Origin: Sphingomonas sp. UV9
GTDB lineage: Bacteria > Pseudomonadota > Alphaproteobacteria > Sphingomonadales > Sphingomonadaceae
NCBI RefSeq assembly: GCF_004101245.1
Contig: NZ_SCIN01000003.1
Span: 248,001 to 312,000, forward strand
Length of the DNA: 64,000 bases
Direction of reading: 5' to 3'
Under the pieces are notes generated by a model that made no database searches, was not told the origin of the DNA, and saw nothing but the letters and a program-made list of their open reading frames with translations. Position 1 is the first letter of the stretch, and every line of letters starts with the position of its first letter. This document shows, piece after piece, positions 24,137 to 32,946 of the stretch. Position numbers and translations under genes: made by a program.

Positions 24137-25345
24137 TTAGCCGGCACCGCGCGCGGGCGTGTTGACGCCCATGCTCGTGAGGTATTTCTTCACGTTGCGC
24201 GCCGCCTGGCGGAGCCGCTGTTCGTTCTCGACCATCGCGATTCTCACATAGCCCTCGCCGTTTTCGCCGTAGCCCACCCCTGGGGCCACCGCGACGTGAG
24301 CGTGCGTGAGTAATTGTTTGGTGAACTCAAGGCTGCCTAAATGCGCGAGGGCGGGCGGCAGCGGCGCCCAGGCGAACATGCTCGCGCGTGGGCTCGGGAT
24401 ATCCCAGCCGGCGCGGCCGAAGCTCTCGACCAGCACGTCGCGGCGCTTGTGATACAGCTCGCGATTGCGCGCGACGATATCCTGCGGGCCGTTGAGCGCG
24501 GCGCAGGCCGCGGCCTGGATCGGCGTGAACGCGCCGTAATCGAGATACGACTTCACGCGCGTCATCGCCGCGATCAGCGTCTTGTTGCCGACCCCGAAGC
24601 CCATCCGCCAACCGGCCATCGAATAGGTCTTGCTCAGCGACGTGAACTCGATCGCGACATCCTTCGCGCCCGGCACCTGGAGGATCGAAGGCGTCGGCTT
24701 GCCGTCGTAATACAGCTCCGAATAGGCGAGGTCGGAGATCACCCACAGCTTGTGCTTCTTGGCGAACGCGACGACGCGCTCGTAAAAGGCGAGATCGACG
24801 ACTTCGGCGGTCGGGTTCGACGGATAGCCCATCACCAGCACCGAGGGCGCTGGGACGGTGAACGCCATCGCGCGCTCGAGGCTCTCGAAATACGCCTCGT
24901 CGGGGGTGGTTGGCACCGCGCGGATCGTCGCGCCGGCGATGATGAAGCCGAAGGTGTGGATCGGGTAGGACGGGTTGGGCGCGAGCACGACATCGCCGGG
25001 CGCGGTGATCGCCGTGGCCAGGCTCGCAAGGCCTTCCTTCGAGCCCATCGTCACGACGACTTCGGTCTCGGGATCGACGTCGACGCCGAACCGGCGGCCG
25101 TAGTAGTTCGCCTGTGCCTTGCGCAGGCCGGGAATGCCCTTCGACTGCGAATAGCCGTGTGCGCTCGGCTTGCGCGCGACTTCGACGAGCTTCTCGATGA
25201 CGTGCTCGGGGGGCGGCAGATCGGGATTGCCCATGCCGAGATCGATGATGTCCTCACCGCCCGCACGCGCCGCCGCTCGCATCGCGTTCACTTCGGCGAT
25301 GACATAGGGGGGCAAGCGTTTGATGCGGTAGAAATCTTCGGACAT
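24137..25345 (-). CDS. alaC: alanine/LL-DAP-type class I/II aminotransferase
   Basis: A 402-residue PLP enzyme aligning closely with E. coli AlaC: YRIKRLPPYVIAEVNAMR, DIIDLGMGNPDLPPPEHVIE, VTMGSKEGLASL, NPSYPIHTFGFIIAGA and GYPSNPTAEV. The PLP lysine lies in FTSLSKTYSMAGWRMGF, followed by VGNKTLIAAMTRVKSYLDYG. AlaC makes alanine from pyruvate and glutamate; relatives are often labelled LL-diaminopimelate aminotransferase. The start at 25345 is the ATG of MSEDFYRIKRLP; upstream in-frame sequence lies in repeat DNA. Confidence 0.88.
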   Translation of the reverse strand: MSEDFYRIKRLPPYVIAEVNAMRAAARAGGEDIIDLGMGNPDLPPPEHVIEKLVEVARKPSAHGYSQSKGIPGLRKAQANYYGRRFGVDVDPETEVVVTMGSKEGLASLATAITAPGDVVLAPNPSYPIHTFGFIIAGATIRAVPTTPDEAYFESLERAMAFTVPAPSVLVMGYPSNPTAEVVDLAFYERVVAFAKKHKLWVISDLAYSELYYDGKPTPSILQVPGAKDVAIEFTSLSKTYSMAGWRMGFGVGNKTLIAAMTRVKSYLDYGAFTPIQAAACAALNGPQDIVARNRELYHKRRDVLVESFGRAGWDIPSPRASMFAWAPLPPALAHLGSLEFTKQLLTHAHVAVAPGVGYGENGEGYVRIAMVENEQRLRQAARNVKKYLTSMGVNTPARGAG

Positions 25346-25467
25346 GGAAGGCCTCATGTTGGAGGAAGGCGTTCTGTACCGCACGCGAGGTTGGCCGTCA
25401 TCCGCCTCATTCGTCGGGTCGGCGAAAGCTGGAGTATTCGGGTTCGGGTGGTACCCCGGCCCCATGT

Positions 25468-25553
25468 CCGTCACCCCAGCGAAAGCTGGGGTCTCCCTGT
25501 TGGCGGATGGTGTGGCCCGAACCGGAATACCCCAGCTTTCGCTGGGGTGACGA
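25468..25553. repeat. GTCACCCCAGC inverted repeat, copy 3
   Basis: CCGTCACCCCAGCGAAAGCT and its complement (ATACCCCAGCTTTCGCTGGG, then GTGACG) flank a ~40-nt spacer including TTGGCGGATG. Same family as 10542-10628. It occupies the 290-bp divergent gap between alaC and phaC, so phaC and alaC promoters must flank it. Confidence 0.85.
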
Positions 25554-25635
25554 GCCGGGGATGCGGGTGACGGACATTGGTTGGGTTTCGCGACCGGCAC
25601 ACCTCCGCTAAGCTCCAGAAAAATCAGAGGATGCC

Positions 25636-27348
25636 ATGGCCGAAACTCCTCCCACCCCGACCCTGCCCGATCTCCAGCACTGGACCTGGGTAATGGGCCG
25701 TGCGCAGCAAATGATGATGGAGCAGGGGCTCGCCGCGATGCAGGCGCCGCCCGAGGGGGTGCCGGCGATCCCCGGCTTTACCGATCCCGCCACGCTGGAG
25801 CGCACGCGCGATTTCTGGACCGAGAGCCTGACGTTGTGGCAGCGCTTTCTCGATCCTGCCAAGGCGCCCGAGCCTGCGCCGGTCACCGACAAGCGCTTCA
25901 AGGCGCCGCAGTGGCGCGAGCCGGTGTTCGACCTGATCCGCCAGAGCTACGAACTGATCGGCGACCACATGATCCGCGGCGTCGAGGCGGTCGACGGCCT
26001 CGATCCCAAGCAGAAGGAGCAGTTGCGGTTCGCGACCAAGGGGTTCGTCGACGCGATGAGCCCGACCAACTTCGCGCTGACCAACCCGCAGGTGATCGAG
26101 AAGACGATCGAGACGCGCGGCGAGAATCTGCTCAAAGGCCTGCAGAACATGATGGCGGACCTCGCCCGCGGGCAGGTGACGCACACCCCTGACGGCGCGT
26201 TCGAACTCGGGCGCAATCTGGCGATGACGCCGGGCAAGGTCATCAAGCGCACGCCGCTCTACGAACTGATCCAGTACAGCCCGACCACGGACAAGGTGCT
26301 GGCGACCCCGCTCGTCATCTTCCCGCCGTGGATCAACCGCTTCTACATCCTCGACCTGACGCCGGAGAAGAGCTTCATCCGCTGGGCGGTCGAGCAGGGC
26401 ATCACGGTGTTCATGGTGTCGTGGAAGTCGGCCGACGCGAGCATGAAGGACGTGATCTGGGATGATTATGTCGGCGCGCAGGTCGAGGCGATCGACACGG
26501 TCCGGACTGCGCTGAAAGTGCCGGCGGTCCACACGATCGGCTATTGCGTGGCGGGGACTACGCTCGCCGCAACGCTCGCGCTGCTGACGGCACGCGGGCA
26601 GGCGGAAAAGGTAGCGAGCGCGACGTTCTTCACCGCCCAGGTCGATTTCGCGCAGGCCGGCGAGCTGCAGTATTTCATCGACGACGAGCAGTTGAAGATG
26701 GTCGCGTCGCTGTCGCCCGAGGGGTTCCTCGACGGGCGCTACATGGCGACGACGTTCAATCTGCTGCGCGGGCGCGACCTGATCTGGAACTACGTCACGC
26801 AGAACTATCTGCTGGGCCAGGATTACGTGCCGTTCGATCTGCTCCACTGGAACGGCGACACCACCAACCTGCCGGCAAAATGGCATCTGAGCTATCTGAC
26901 CGATCTGTACCGCGACAATCTGCTGGTGAAGTCGGGGGCGATCAGCGTCGACGGGACGCCGCTCGACCTGACGACGGTGATGACGCCGAGCTATGTCCAG
27001 GCCGGGCGCGAGGATCATATCGCGCCGGCGGAAAGCGTGTGGAAGCTGACGCAGCTGTTCGGCGGGCCGCTGAAGTTCGTGCTGGCAGGGTCCGGGCATA
27101 TCGCCGGAGTCGTGAATCCACCGGCGGCGGGGAAATATCAGTATTGGACCAATCCCTCCCCGCATACGACGCTCGAGGACTTTGTGACGGGGGCGACGGA
27201 GACCAAGGGAAGCTGGTGGCCCGACTGGGTCGAGTGGTTGCGGGGGATCGGTCCGAAAACCGTTTCGGCTAAAGGGGTTAGGCAACCCGGCAAGGGGGCG
27301 CTTGCGGCACTTGGCGAGGCTCCCGGCGAGTATGTCAAAACCCGATAG
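25636..27348 (+). CDS. phaC: class I poly(3-hydroxyalkanoate) synthase
   Basis: PhaC polymerises (R)-3-hydroxyacyl-CoA into storage polyester on granule surfaces. The 570-residue protein has the N-terminal PhaC domain and the alpha/beta-hydrolase core with the lipase-like box GYCVAGTTLA (nucleophile cysteine), YLTDLYRDNLLV, the catalytic aspartate region QAGREDHIAPAESVWK and the histidine GSGHIAGVVNPP. Conserved SWKSADASMKDVIWDDYV is typical of class I. The box has V-A in place of the common L-G, still within family variation. Phasin and clpS follow. Confidence 0.96.
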   Translation: MAETPPTPTLPDLQHWTWVMGRAQQMMMEQGLAAMQAPPEGVPAIPGFTDPATLERTRDFWTESLTLWQRFLDPAKAPEPAPVTDKRFKAPQWREPVFDLIRQSYELIGDHMIRGVEAVDGLDPKQKEQLRFATKGFVDAMSPTNFALTNPQVIEKTIETRGENLLKGLQNMMADLARGQVTHTPDGAFELGRNLAMTPGKVIKRTPLYELIQYSPTTDKVLATPLVIFPPWINRFYILDLTPEKSFIRWAVEQGITVFMVSWKSADASMKDVIWDDYVGAQVEAIDTVRTALKVPAVHTIGYCVAGTTLAATLALLTARGQAEKVASATFFTAQVDFAQAGELQYFIDDEQLKMVASLSPEGFLDGRYMATTFNLLRGRDLIWNYVTQNYLLGQDYVPFDLLHWNGDTTNLPAKWHLSYLTDLYRDNLLVKSGAISVDGTPLDLTTVMTPSYVQAGREDHIAPAESVWKLTQLFGGPLKFVLAGSGHIAGVVNPPAAGKYQYWTNPSPHTTLEDFVTGATETKGSWWPDWVEWLRGIGPKTVSAKGVRQPGKGALAALGEAPGEYVKTR

Positions 27349-27450
27349 CGCTACCTTCCGTTAACGTCATGGTGCGCTGCACAATTTTATTGTGCGACGC
27401 CACAAATCGTGTATAAAGACCGCGACATAACTCCGAAGAGAGGTGCGTGG

Positions 27451-28134
27451 ATGGTGGATATCGTGAAACGGACGGCCAAGGCCGGTTCGAAGCCTGTCGC
27501 CACCGCGAAGGCTCGTCGGACAGTCGCCAAGCCGGCAAAACCGGCACCCAGGCCGGCCGCCAAGACGCCGGCGATCGACTCACCTCCCGCGGCTGCTTTT
27601 GTATCGCCGCACCCGGACTCCCCCACCCCGATCGAGGCCATTGCGCCGTCGGGGATCCCTGTCAGCGAAACGAAGGACGCCACGATGGAAACGATTCACA
27701 GCATCACCGAGAAGACCAAGGCCCTTTTCACGGGTGCGAACACCGCCGAGTTCAACGAGCAGGCCAAGGGCGCGATGGAGAAGTCGGCGAAGATGGCCGA
27801 AGATTTCGTCGCCTTCGGGAAGGGCAATGTCGAGGCGCTGGTCGAATCGTCGAAGATCGCTGCGAAGAACGTCGAGGCGCTCGGCCAGGAAGCGGCTGAT
27901 TACGCCAAGACCTCGTTCGAGAGCGCGACCGAAGCCGCCAAGACGCTCGCCGCTGCCAAGTCGCCGACCGAGTTCATGAAGCTCCAGAGCGATTACGCGC
28001 GCACCGCGTTCGACGCGATGATCGCGGAGGGCTCGCGCTCGACCGAGCGCATGCTCAAGATGTTCGGTGAGTTCGCACAGCCGATCTCGAACCGCGTCGC
28101 GGTCGCGACCGACAAGATGAAGATCTCGGCCTGA
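27451..28134 (+). CDS. phasin family protein (PHA-granule associated)
   Basis: A 227-residue protein. Residues 1-70 are Lys/Ala/Pro-rich and disordered (TAKARRTVAKPAKPAPRPAA). The rest is a helical phasin domain: METIHSITEKTKALFTGANT, EFNEQAKGAMEKSAKMAEDF, GNVEALVESSKIAAKNVEAL and FMKLQSDYARTAFDAM. Phasins coat PHA granules and control their size. The start at 27451 follows GAGAGGTG. It lies 102 bp after phaC in the same direction and ends with a strong terminator. The basic N-terminal tail resembles those of PhaM/PhaF-type DNA-binding phasins (inference). Confidence 0.92.
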   Translation: MVDIVKRTAKAGSKPVATAKARRTVAKPAKPAPRPAAKTPAIDSPPAAAFVSPHPDSPTPIEAIAPSGIPVSETKDATMETIHSITEKTKALFTGANTAEFNEQAKGAMEKSAKMAEDFVAFGKGNVEALVESSKIAAKNVEALGQEAADYAKTSFESATEAAKTLAAAKSPTEFMKLQSDYARTAFDAMIAEGSRSTERMLKMFGEFAQPISNRVAVATDKMKISA

Positions 28135-28174
28135 GCCGACGCCGCGCCGCCTCCGGGCGGTGTGACGGGAAAAG

Positions 28175-28209
28175 GGGGCGGCCGTCACGCGACGGTCGCC
28201 CCTTTTTTT
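28175..28209 (+). terminator. rho-independent terminator after the phasin gene
   Basis: A 12-bp stem GGGGCGGCCGTC / GACGGTCGCCCC (one G-T pair) with a 4-nt loop ACGC, followed directly by seven T. It ends the phaC-phasin transcription unit, 40 bp after the stop. Confidence 0.9.
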
Positions 28210-28282
28210 ACGTCCGTGTTTTACCGCGGCGTTTACGGTCGACCCCTTGCTCTTGCCCCCGGGCATGCCATATTTTGGCAGC

Positions 28283-28669
28283 ATGGTGGTGAACTCTGAA
28301 ATGATGGCCGTAGAAACGATGGCCGCCGAACGGATGGCCGAGCGCCGTGACGATGGCGAAGACGGCACCGGTGGCACGGGCACCGGCATCGCGACCAAGA
28401 CGCGCGCGAAGACCAAACAGCCCACGCCCTACCGCGTGCTGATGCTCAACGACGATTATACCCCGATGGAATTCGTCGTGCTGTGCCTCCAGCGGTTCTT
28501 CCGGATGGACATGGAGGCGGCGACTCGCGTCATGCTGCACGTGCATCAGAAGGGCGTCGGGGTATGCGGCACGTTCAGCTACGAGGTGGCCGAGACCAAG
28601 GTGTCGCAGGTCATGGATTTCGCCCGCCAGAACCAGCATCCGCTGCAGTGCACGCTCGAGAAGGCGTGA
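28283..28669 (+). CDS. clpS: ClpS adaptor of the ClpAP protease
   Basis: ClpS delivers N-degron substrates to ClpAP. The ~128-residue protein has the ClpS core: [20 protein letters not shown] (substrate-binding N-D and M residues), [17 protein letters not shown], and [20 protein letters not shown] followed by [10 protein letters not shown]. The N-terminal ~45 residues are low-complexity ([20 protein letters not shown]). The start is uncertain: in-frame methionines at 28265, 28283 and 28301 all lack a clear ribosome-binding site. No clpA follows in the window; the next gene is convergent. Confidence 0.92.
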   Translation: MVVNSEMMAVETMAAERMAERRDDGEDGTGGTGTGIATKTRAKTKQPTPYRVLMLNDDYTPMEFVVLCLQRFFRMDMEAATRVMLHVHQKGVGVCGTFSYEVAETKVSQVMDFARQNQHPLQCTLEKA

Positions 28670-28684
28670 GGGGCTGATACCCCT

Positions 28685-28710
28685 GATCCTCCCCTGGCGG
28701 GGGGGATCGA
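28685..28710. repeat. short copy of the CCTCCCCC repeat
   Basis: GATCCTCCCCTGGCGGGGGGGATC, one arm-hairpin of the family seen at 6431-6563, lies between the convergent clpS and crp-type genes. A likely shared terminator. Confidence 0.65.
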
Positions 28711-28713
28711 TAG

Positions 28714-29466
28714 CTACCGTGCGGGCGGCAACCAGCGCAGATCGAGGCCGTCGAAGCGGTCGATGTAATTCGCCGCCTGCGCCAGCAACGTTTCGTTGAG
28801 CAGCGTCACCCGGCCAGCCTCGCGCCGGATCAGCCCGTCCTCATCCAACTGCCGCAGCATCCGGTTGACATGCACCGCGGTCAGCCCGGTCGCGTCGCCG
28901 ATCTCCTCCTGGGTCAGTCCCAGAGTGAAGCTGTCGCCGAGCGCCTGGTCGCGCAGCCGCATCCGGTTGCGCATTTCGATCAGCAGCGCTGCGATGCGGG
29001 CCTTCGCCGAGGTGCGGCCGAGCGCGGCGAGCCGGTCGGTCAGCGCCACCTTCTCCATCTGGTTCATCACCATGATGATCGCCGACAGCCTAGGATGATC
29101 CGTGACCAGTGCAGTCATCGCCGCGCGATCGAACGGGCACACCGTGCAGTCGGTCAGCGCGACCACCGTTTCGGGCGAGTCACGATAGACGAGCGCCGAC
29201 ACTGCCAGCATGTCGCCGGCATAGAGGAAGCGGAGGATCTGGCGGCTGCCGTCGTCGAGCAGCACATAGCTCATTGCCATGCCGCGCTGGAGGATGAAGA
29301 GTTCGGCCTGCGGATCGTTCTCCCGCAGCAGGATCGCACCACGACGCAGTTCGCGCGGCCGATCCTCAAACCGCGCTAGCGCAGCCCTTTCGTTCATCGA
29401 CAGGTCGATGAGATCGCCGACGCGGTCGGCGAAGCAGCTGTCCGGCACTCTGAAATGGTCCCCCAT
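28714..29466 (-). CDS. Crp/Fnr-family transcriptional regulator
   Basis: A 250-residue regulator. The N-terminal cyclic-nucleotide-binding fold contains RRGAILLRENDPQAELFILQ, DDGSRQILRFLYAGDMLAVS and ETVVALTDCTVCPFDRAAMT. The long dimer helix is followed by the HTH LTQEEIGDATGLTAVHVNRM with LRQLDEDGLI. It lacks the N-terminal cysteine cluster of FNR and the full cAMP-binding R-S pair of CRP, so the ligand is open. The start is ATG 29466. It is divergent from murA. Confidence 0.9.
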   Translation of the reverse strand: MGDHFRVPDSCFADRVGDLIDLSMNERAALARFEDRPRELRRGAILLRENDPQAELFILQRGMAMSYVLLDDGSRQILRFLYAGDMLAVSALVYRDSPETVVALTDCTVCPFDRAAMTALVTDHPRLSAIIMVMNQMEKVALTDRLAALGRTSAKARIAALLIEMRNRMRLRDQALGDSFTLGLTQEEIGDATGLTAVHVNRMLRQLDEDGLIRREAGRVTLLNETLLAQAANYIDRFDGLDLRWLPPAR

Positions 29467-29626
29467 GTTGGTGGAGACACAGAGCAAAGCTATGATTCCC
29501 GCGCATTAAAGTCGATCAAGCGCGGGCATTAGCGCGACCCGGACTTTGGCTCCTCTCGTCGTCTCCCGGCATGTCGTGGCGCGCGGGCCCCTTGCGCGGA
29601 CCGTCAGCCACGATAGACACCCCGGG

Positions 29627-30910
29627 ATGGACCGTATTCTCATTCGCGGCGGCAATCGCCTGTCCGGGCGCCTGCCCATTTCCGGTGCGAAGAACGCCGC
29701 ACTCACGCTGATGCCATGCGCGCTGCTCACCGAAGAGCCGCTGACGCTGCGCAATTTGCCGCGGCTGGCGGACGTCGACGGGTTTGGCCATCTGCTCAAC
29801 CAACTCGGCGCGTCGACCGCGATCCAAGGCACGCGACCCGAGGATTTCGGTCGCGTCATGACGATCCGCGCGGGCAATTTGACCTCGACCGAGGCGCCTT
29901 ATGACATCGTGCGGAAGATGCGCGCGTCGATCCTCGTGCTTGGGCCGCTGCTCGGGCGCGGCGGCGAGGCGACGGTGTCGCTGCCGGGCGGCTGCGCAAT
30001 CGGTAATCGGCCGATCGATCTCCATCTGCGCGCGCTCGAGGCGATTGGTGCGGAGCTGGAGATGGCGGCGGGCTATGTGAGGGCGACCGCGCCGGGCGGG
30101 CGTCTGCCAGGCGGACGCTATCGTTTCCCGATCGTCTCGGTCGGCGCGACCGAGAACGTGATCATGGCGGCGGTGCTCGCCAAGGGGACGTCGGTAATCG
30201 AGAACGCCGCGCGCGAGCCCGAGATCGTCGACCTGTGCAACTGCCTCGTCGCGATGGGCGCGTCGATCGACGGGATCGGCACCGAGACGCTGACGATCGA
30301 AGGCCGCGACCGGCTGCACGGCGCGACCTATGCGGTGATGCCCGACCGGATCGAGGCGGGCAGCTATGCCTGCGCCGCGGCGATCACCGGCGGCGACCTG
30401 GAACTGGTCGGCGTGGCGATCCCCGACATGGGGGCGACGTTCGACGCGCTGGTCGAGGCGGGCGTGTCGGTGACGCCGACCAAGGACGGCGTGCGCGTCG
30501 CGTCGGACGGCGTGCTGAAGCCGCTGACGCTCTCGACCGCGCCGTACCCCGGCTTCGCGACCGACATGCAGGCGCAGTTCATGGCGATGCTGTGCAAGGC
30601 GGACGGCGCCAGCGTGCTGACCGAGACGATCTTCGAGAACCGCTACATGCATGTGCCGGAACTGGCGCGGATGGGCGCAGATATCCAGGTACGCGGGCGG
30701 ACCGCGGTGGTGCGCGGCGTCGACAAGCTGGTCGGGGCGCCGGTCATGGCGACCGATCTCCGCGCGTCGATGAGCTTGATCTTGGCCGGGCTCGCGGCGG
30801 ACGGCGAGACGTCGGTCGGGCGGGTATACCACCTCGACCGCGGGTATGAGCGGCTGGAGGAAAAGCTTTCGGCGGTGGGTGCGGATATCGAGCGCGCAAG
30901 CGACGGGTGA
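29627..30910 (+). CDS. murA: UDP-N-acetylglucosamine 1-carboxyvinyltransferase
   Basis: MurA transfers enolpyruvate from PEP to UDP-GlcNAc, the first committed step of peptidoglycan synthesis and the fosfomycin target. The 427-residue protein shows [17 protein letters not shown] substrate binding ([19 protein letters not shown]), [15 protein letters not shown] with the active-site cysteine, [58 protein letters not shown] and the C-terminal [13 protein letters not shown]. The start at 29627 ([19 protein letters not shown]) gives the normal length. Monocistronic. Confidence 0.97.
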   Translation: MDRILIRGGNRLSGRLPISGAKNAALTLMPCALLTEEPLTLRNLPRLADVDGFGHLLNQLGASTAIQGTRPEDFGRVMTIRAGNLTSTEAPYDIVRKMRASILVLGPLLGRGGEATVSLPGGCAIGNRPIDLHLRALEAIGAELEMAAGYVRATAPGGRLPGGRYRFPIVSVGATENVIMAAVLAKGTSVIENAAREPEIVDLCNCLVAMGASIDGIGTETLTIEGRDRLHGATYAVMPDRIEAGSYACAAAITGGDLELVGVAIPDMGATFDALVEAGVSVTPTKDGVRVASDGVLKPLTLSTAPYPGFATDMQAQFMAMLCKADGASVLTETIFENRYMHVPELARMGADIQVRGRTAVVRGVDKLVGAPVMATDLRASMSLILAGLAADGETSVGRVYHLDRGYERLEEKLSAVGADIERASDG

Positions 30911-30923
30911 GGGTTGGACCTTT

Positions 30924-30952
30924 CCACCACCCCGGCGGAGGCCTGGGCCCAG
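30924..30952. repeat. CACCCCGGCGGAGGCC repeat, half-copy
   Basis: CCACCACCCCGGCGGAGGCC followed by TGGGCCCAG matches the left arm of the full inverted repeat at 37992-38099. It is in the 274-bp gap after murA. Confidence 0.6.
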
Positions 30953-30997
30953 TTGGCAAGGCCTTCTCTGATACGCGCTTAGGGGTGTTACTAAGCA

Positions 30998-31026
30998 GTT
31001 CCCCCGCGAAGGCGGGGCCCCAGAAT
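30998..31026. repeat. CCCGCGAAGGCGGG repeat, half-copy
   Basis: AGTTCCCCCGCGAAGGCGGG followed by GCCCCAGAA matches one arm of the family at 22846-22898. It is in the same gap as two other repeat families, giving a mosaic of repeat fragments. Confidence 0.55.
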
Positions 31027-31069
31027 CAAGCAGTGCTGTCGTTGGTAATCTGGTACACATCTACTCAGC

Positions 31070-31175
31070 GCCGCCGGCAAAGCCGCCGTCGGACGGGTTC
31101 GGTGAACCGACCCGCCGGCCGTGCCGGTCGCTGCCCGCTCGCTTCGCTTACAGGCGACGGCGCGGTTTCCCGCGC
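31070..31175. repeat. GGCAAAGCCGCCGTCGG repeat, copy 1
   Basis: GGCAAAGCCG(C/T)CGTCGG(A/T)CGGGT is shared with 42614-42710, followed in both by GC-rich self-complementary sequence (here CGGGTTCGGTGAACCGACCCG). It lies just past the stop of the convergent acetoacetyl-CoA reductase gene. It could form strong hairpins. Confidence 0.55.
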
Positions 31176-31184
31176 CTGCGCCCG

Positions 31185-31907
31185 TCAGTACATGTGCTGC
31201 CCGCCATTGATGCTCAGCGTCGACCCGGTAACGAACCCGCCCTCCTCGGAGCAGAGAAACGCCACGCCGCGCGCGATCTCGGTCGCCTGGCCCAGCCGCC
31301 CGACCGGGATCTTGGCCACGATCTTCTCCAATACGTCGGCTGGCACCGCCGCCACCATGTCCGTATCGATATAGCCCGGCGCGATCGCGTTAACTGTCAC
31401 GCCAGCGCGCGCGCCCTCCTGCGCCAAAGCCTTCGTAAACCCGTGGATGCCCGATTTCGCTGCGGCGTAGTTTACTTGGCCGTACTGTCCGGCCTGCCCG
31501 TTGATCGAGCCGATATTGACGATACGCCCCCATTTGCGCGTCCGCATGCCGGGGAACACCGCCTTGGCCATGTTGAAACAACCGCCAAGATTGGTGTCCA
31601 TCACCTCTTTCCAATCCTGGTAGGTCATCTTCAGGATCGTGCCATCGCGAGTGATGCCGGCGTTGTTCACGACGATATCGACATCGCCGAGATCCGCCGC
31701 GACCTGCGCGCAGCCCGCCTGGCATGCGTCGTAATCGGCGACGTCCCACTTATACGCCTTGATCCCGGTCCGCTCGGTGAACTCCCGCGCGCGCTCGTCA
31801 TTGCCGGCATAGGTTGCGGCGACGGTCAGGCCCATCTCCTGCAATGCGAGACTGATCGCTTCGCCGATTCCGCGCGTACCACCGGTTACAATTGCGACGC
31901 GTGCCAT
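31185..31907 (-). CDS. phaB: acetoacetyl-CoA reductase
   Basis: PhaB reduces acetoacetyl-CoA to (R)-3-hydroxybutyryl-CoA with NADPH, feeding PhaC. The 240-residue SDR has the cofactor loop VTGGTRGIGEAIS, the VVNNAGITRDGTILKMTYQD segment typical of PhaB, the catalytic serine in VNIGSINGQAGQYGQVNY with the tyrosine and lysine in NYAAAKSG, and AIAPGYIDTDMVAAVP. The GQAGQYGQVNYAAAK stretch separates PhaB from FabG. The start at 31907 follows GAGGAGAGAG. It lies 31 bp after hemH in the same direction. No phaA thiolase is in the window. Confidence 0.93.
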   Translation of the reverse strand: MARVAIVTGGTRGIGEAISLALQEMGLTVAATYAGNDERAREFTERTGIKAYKWDVADYDACQAGCAQVAADLGDVDIVVNNAGITRDGTILKMTYQDWKEVMDTNLGGCFNMAKAVFPGMRTRKWGRIVNIGSINGQAGQYGQVNYAAAKSGIHGFTKALAQEGARAGVTVNAIAPGYIDTDMVAAVPADVLEKIVAKIPVGRLGQATEIARGVAFLCSEEGGFVTGSTLSINGGQHMY

Positions 31908-31938
31908 CAGTCTCTCTCCTCGTAGATTTTGCGCAAGG

Positions 31939-32946
31939 TTAACCGGGCCGTACCCATCCTTCAAGCTCGCGCGCCAAAATGCTGCGCAGCATTTCTACGC
32001 CGACCGGGCTGTCGTTGAGGCACGGCAGGTACGCGAAATGCGTCCCGCCCGCCTCCTCGAAGCTCTCGCGCCCGCGGATCGACAGCTCCTCCAGCGTCTC
32101 GAGACAATCGGCGGAAAAGCCCGGCGCGAAGATCGCGACCTTGGTCTTGCCGGCCTTGGCGAGCGCGACCAGCGTCTCGTCGGTCGCCGGACCCAGCCAT
32201 TTCTGCGGCCCGAACCGCGACTGGAACGCGATCGTCAGCTCGCGCCCCATGCGCTCGCCGAGCAACCGCGCGGTCTTCTGGCAGTGGCAGTGATAGGGAT
32301 CGCCCTGCTGCAACGTCCGCTTCGGCATCCCGTGGAAACTTGCGACGATCGCGTCGGGCGTGAAATCGAGCGCGCCCAGTCCCGCTTCGAGCGAGTCCTT
32401 CAACGCATCGATATACAGCGTGTCGTCGTAATAGGGCGGCAACGTGCGGATCGCCGGCTGCCAGCGCAAGCCCGCGAGATGCTTGAACGCCTTGTCGTTC
32501 GCGGTCGCGGTCGTCGCCGCGCAATATTGCGGGTAGAGCGGCGCGAGCAAAATGCGCTCGCAGCCCGCCGCCTTCATCGCCGTCAGCCGGTCGGCGATCG
32601 ACGGATTGCCGTAGCGCATCGCCCAGTCGACCAGCACTTCCGGTCCGAACGCGTCCTTCAACGCCGCCGCCTGCAACCGCGTGATGGCGGCCAGCGGCGA
32701 ACCGTCCTCGCGCCAGACCTGCGCATAGGCGTGCGCGGATTGTTTGGGCCGCGTATTCAGGATGATCCCGCGCAGGATCGGCTGCCAGGCGATCTGCGGG
32801 ATCTCGACGACACGGCCGTCGGACAGGAATTCGCCGAGATAGCGCTTCACCGATTTCACATCGGGGCCATCGGGCGTGCCGAGGTTCATCAGCAAGACGC
32901 CGATGCGGGGCTTGGGAATCGGCGGATGATCGGGGGGTAGGGTCAT
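31939..32946 (-). CDS. hemH: ferrochelatase
   Basis: HemH inserts Fe2+ into protoporphyrin IX, the last haem step in this pathway. The 335-residue protein has GVLLMNLGTPDGPD, YLGEFLSDGRVVEIP, LLAPLYPQYCAATTA, the metal-site IVASFHGMPKR (catalytic histidine), AFQSRFGPQKWLGPATDETL and the conserved APGFSADCLETLEEL. Its ATG overlaps the stop of the upstream oxidoreductase gene by 4 nt. It is followed by phaB. Confidence 0.96.
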   Translation of the reverse strand: MTLPPDHPPIPKPRIGVLLMNLGTPDGPDVKSVKRYLGEFLSDGRVVEIPQIAWQPILRGIILNTRPKQSAHAYAQVWREDGSPLAAITRLQAAALKDAFGPEVLVDWAMRYGNPSIADRLTAMKAAGCERILLAPLYPQYCAATTATANDKAFKHLAGLRWQPAIRTLPPYYDDTLYIDALKDSLEAGLGALDFTPDAIVASFHGMPKRTLQQGDPYHCHCQKTARLLGERMGRELTIAFQSRFGPQKWLGPATDETLVALAKAGKTKVAIFAPGFSADCLETLEELSIRGRESFEEAGGTHFAYLPCLNDSPVGVEMLRSILARELEGWVRPG

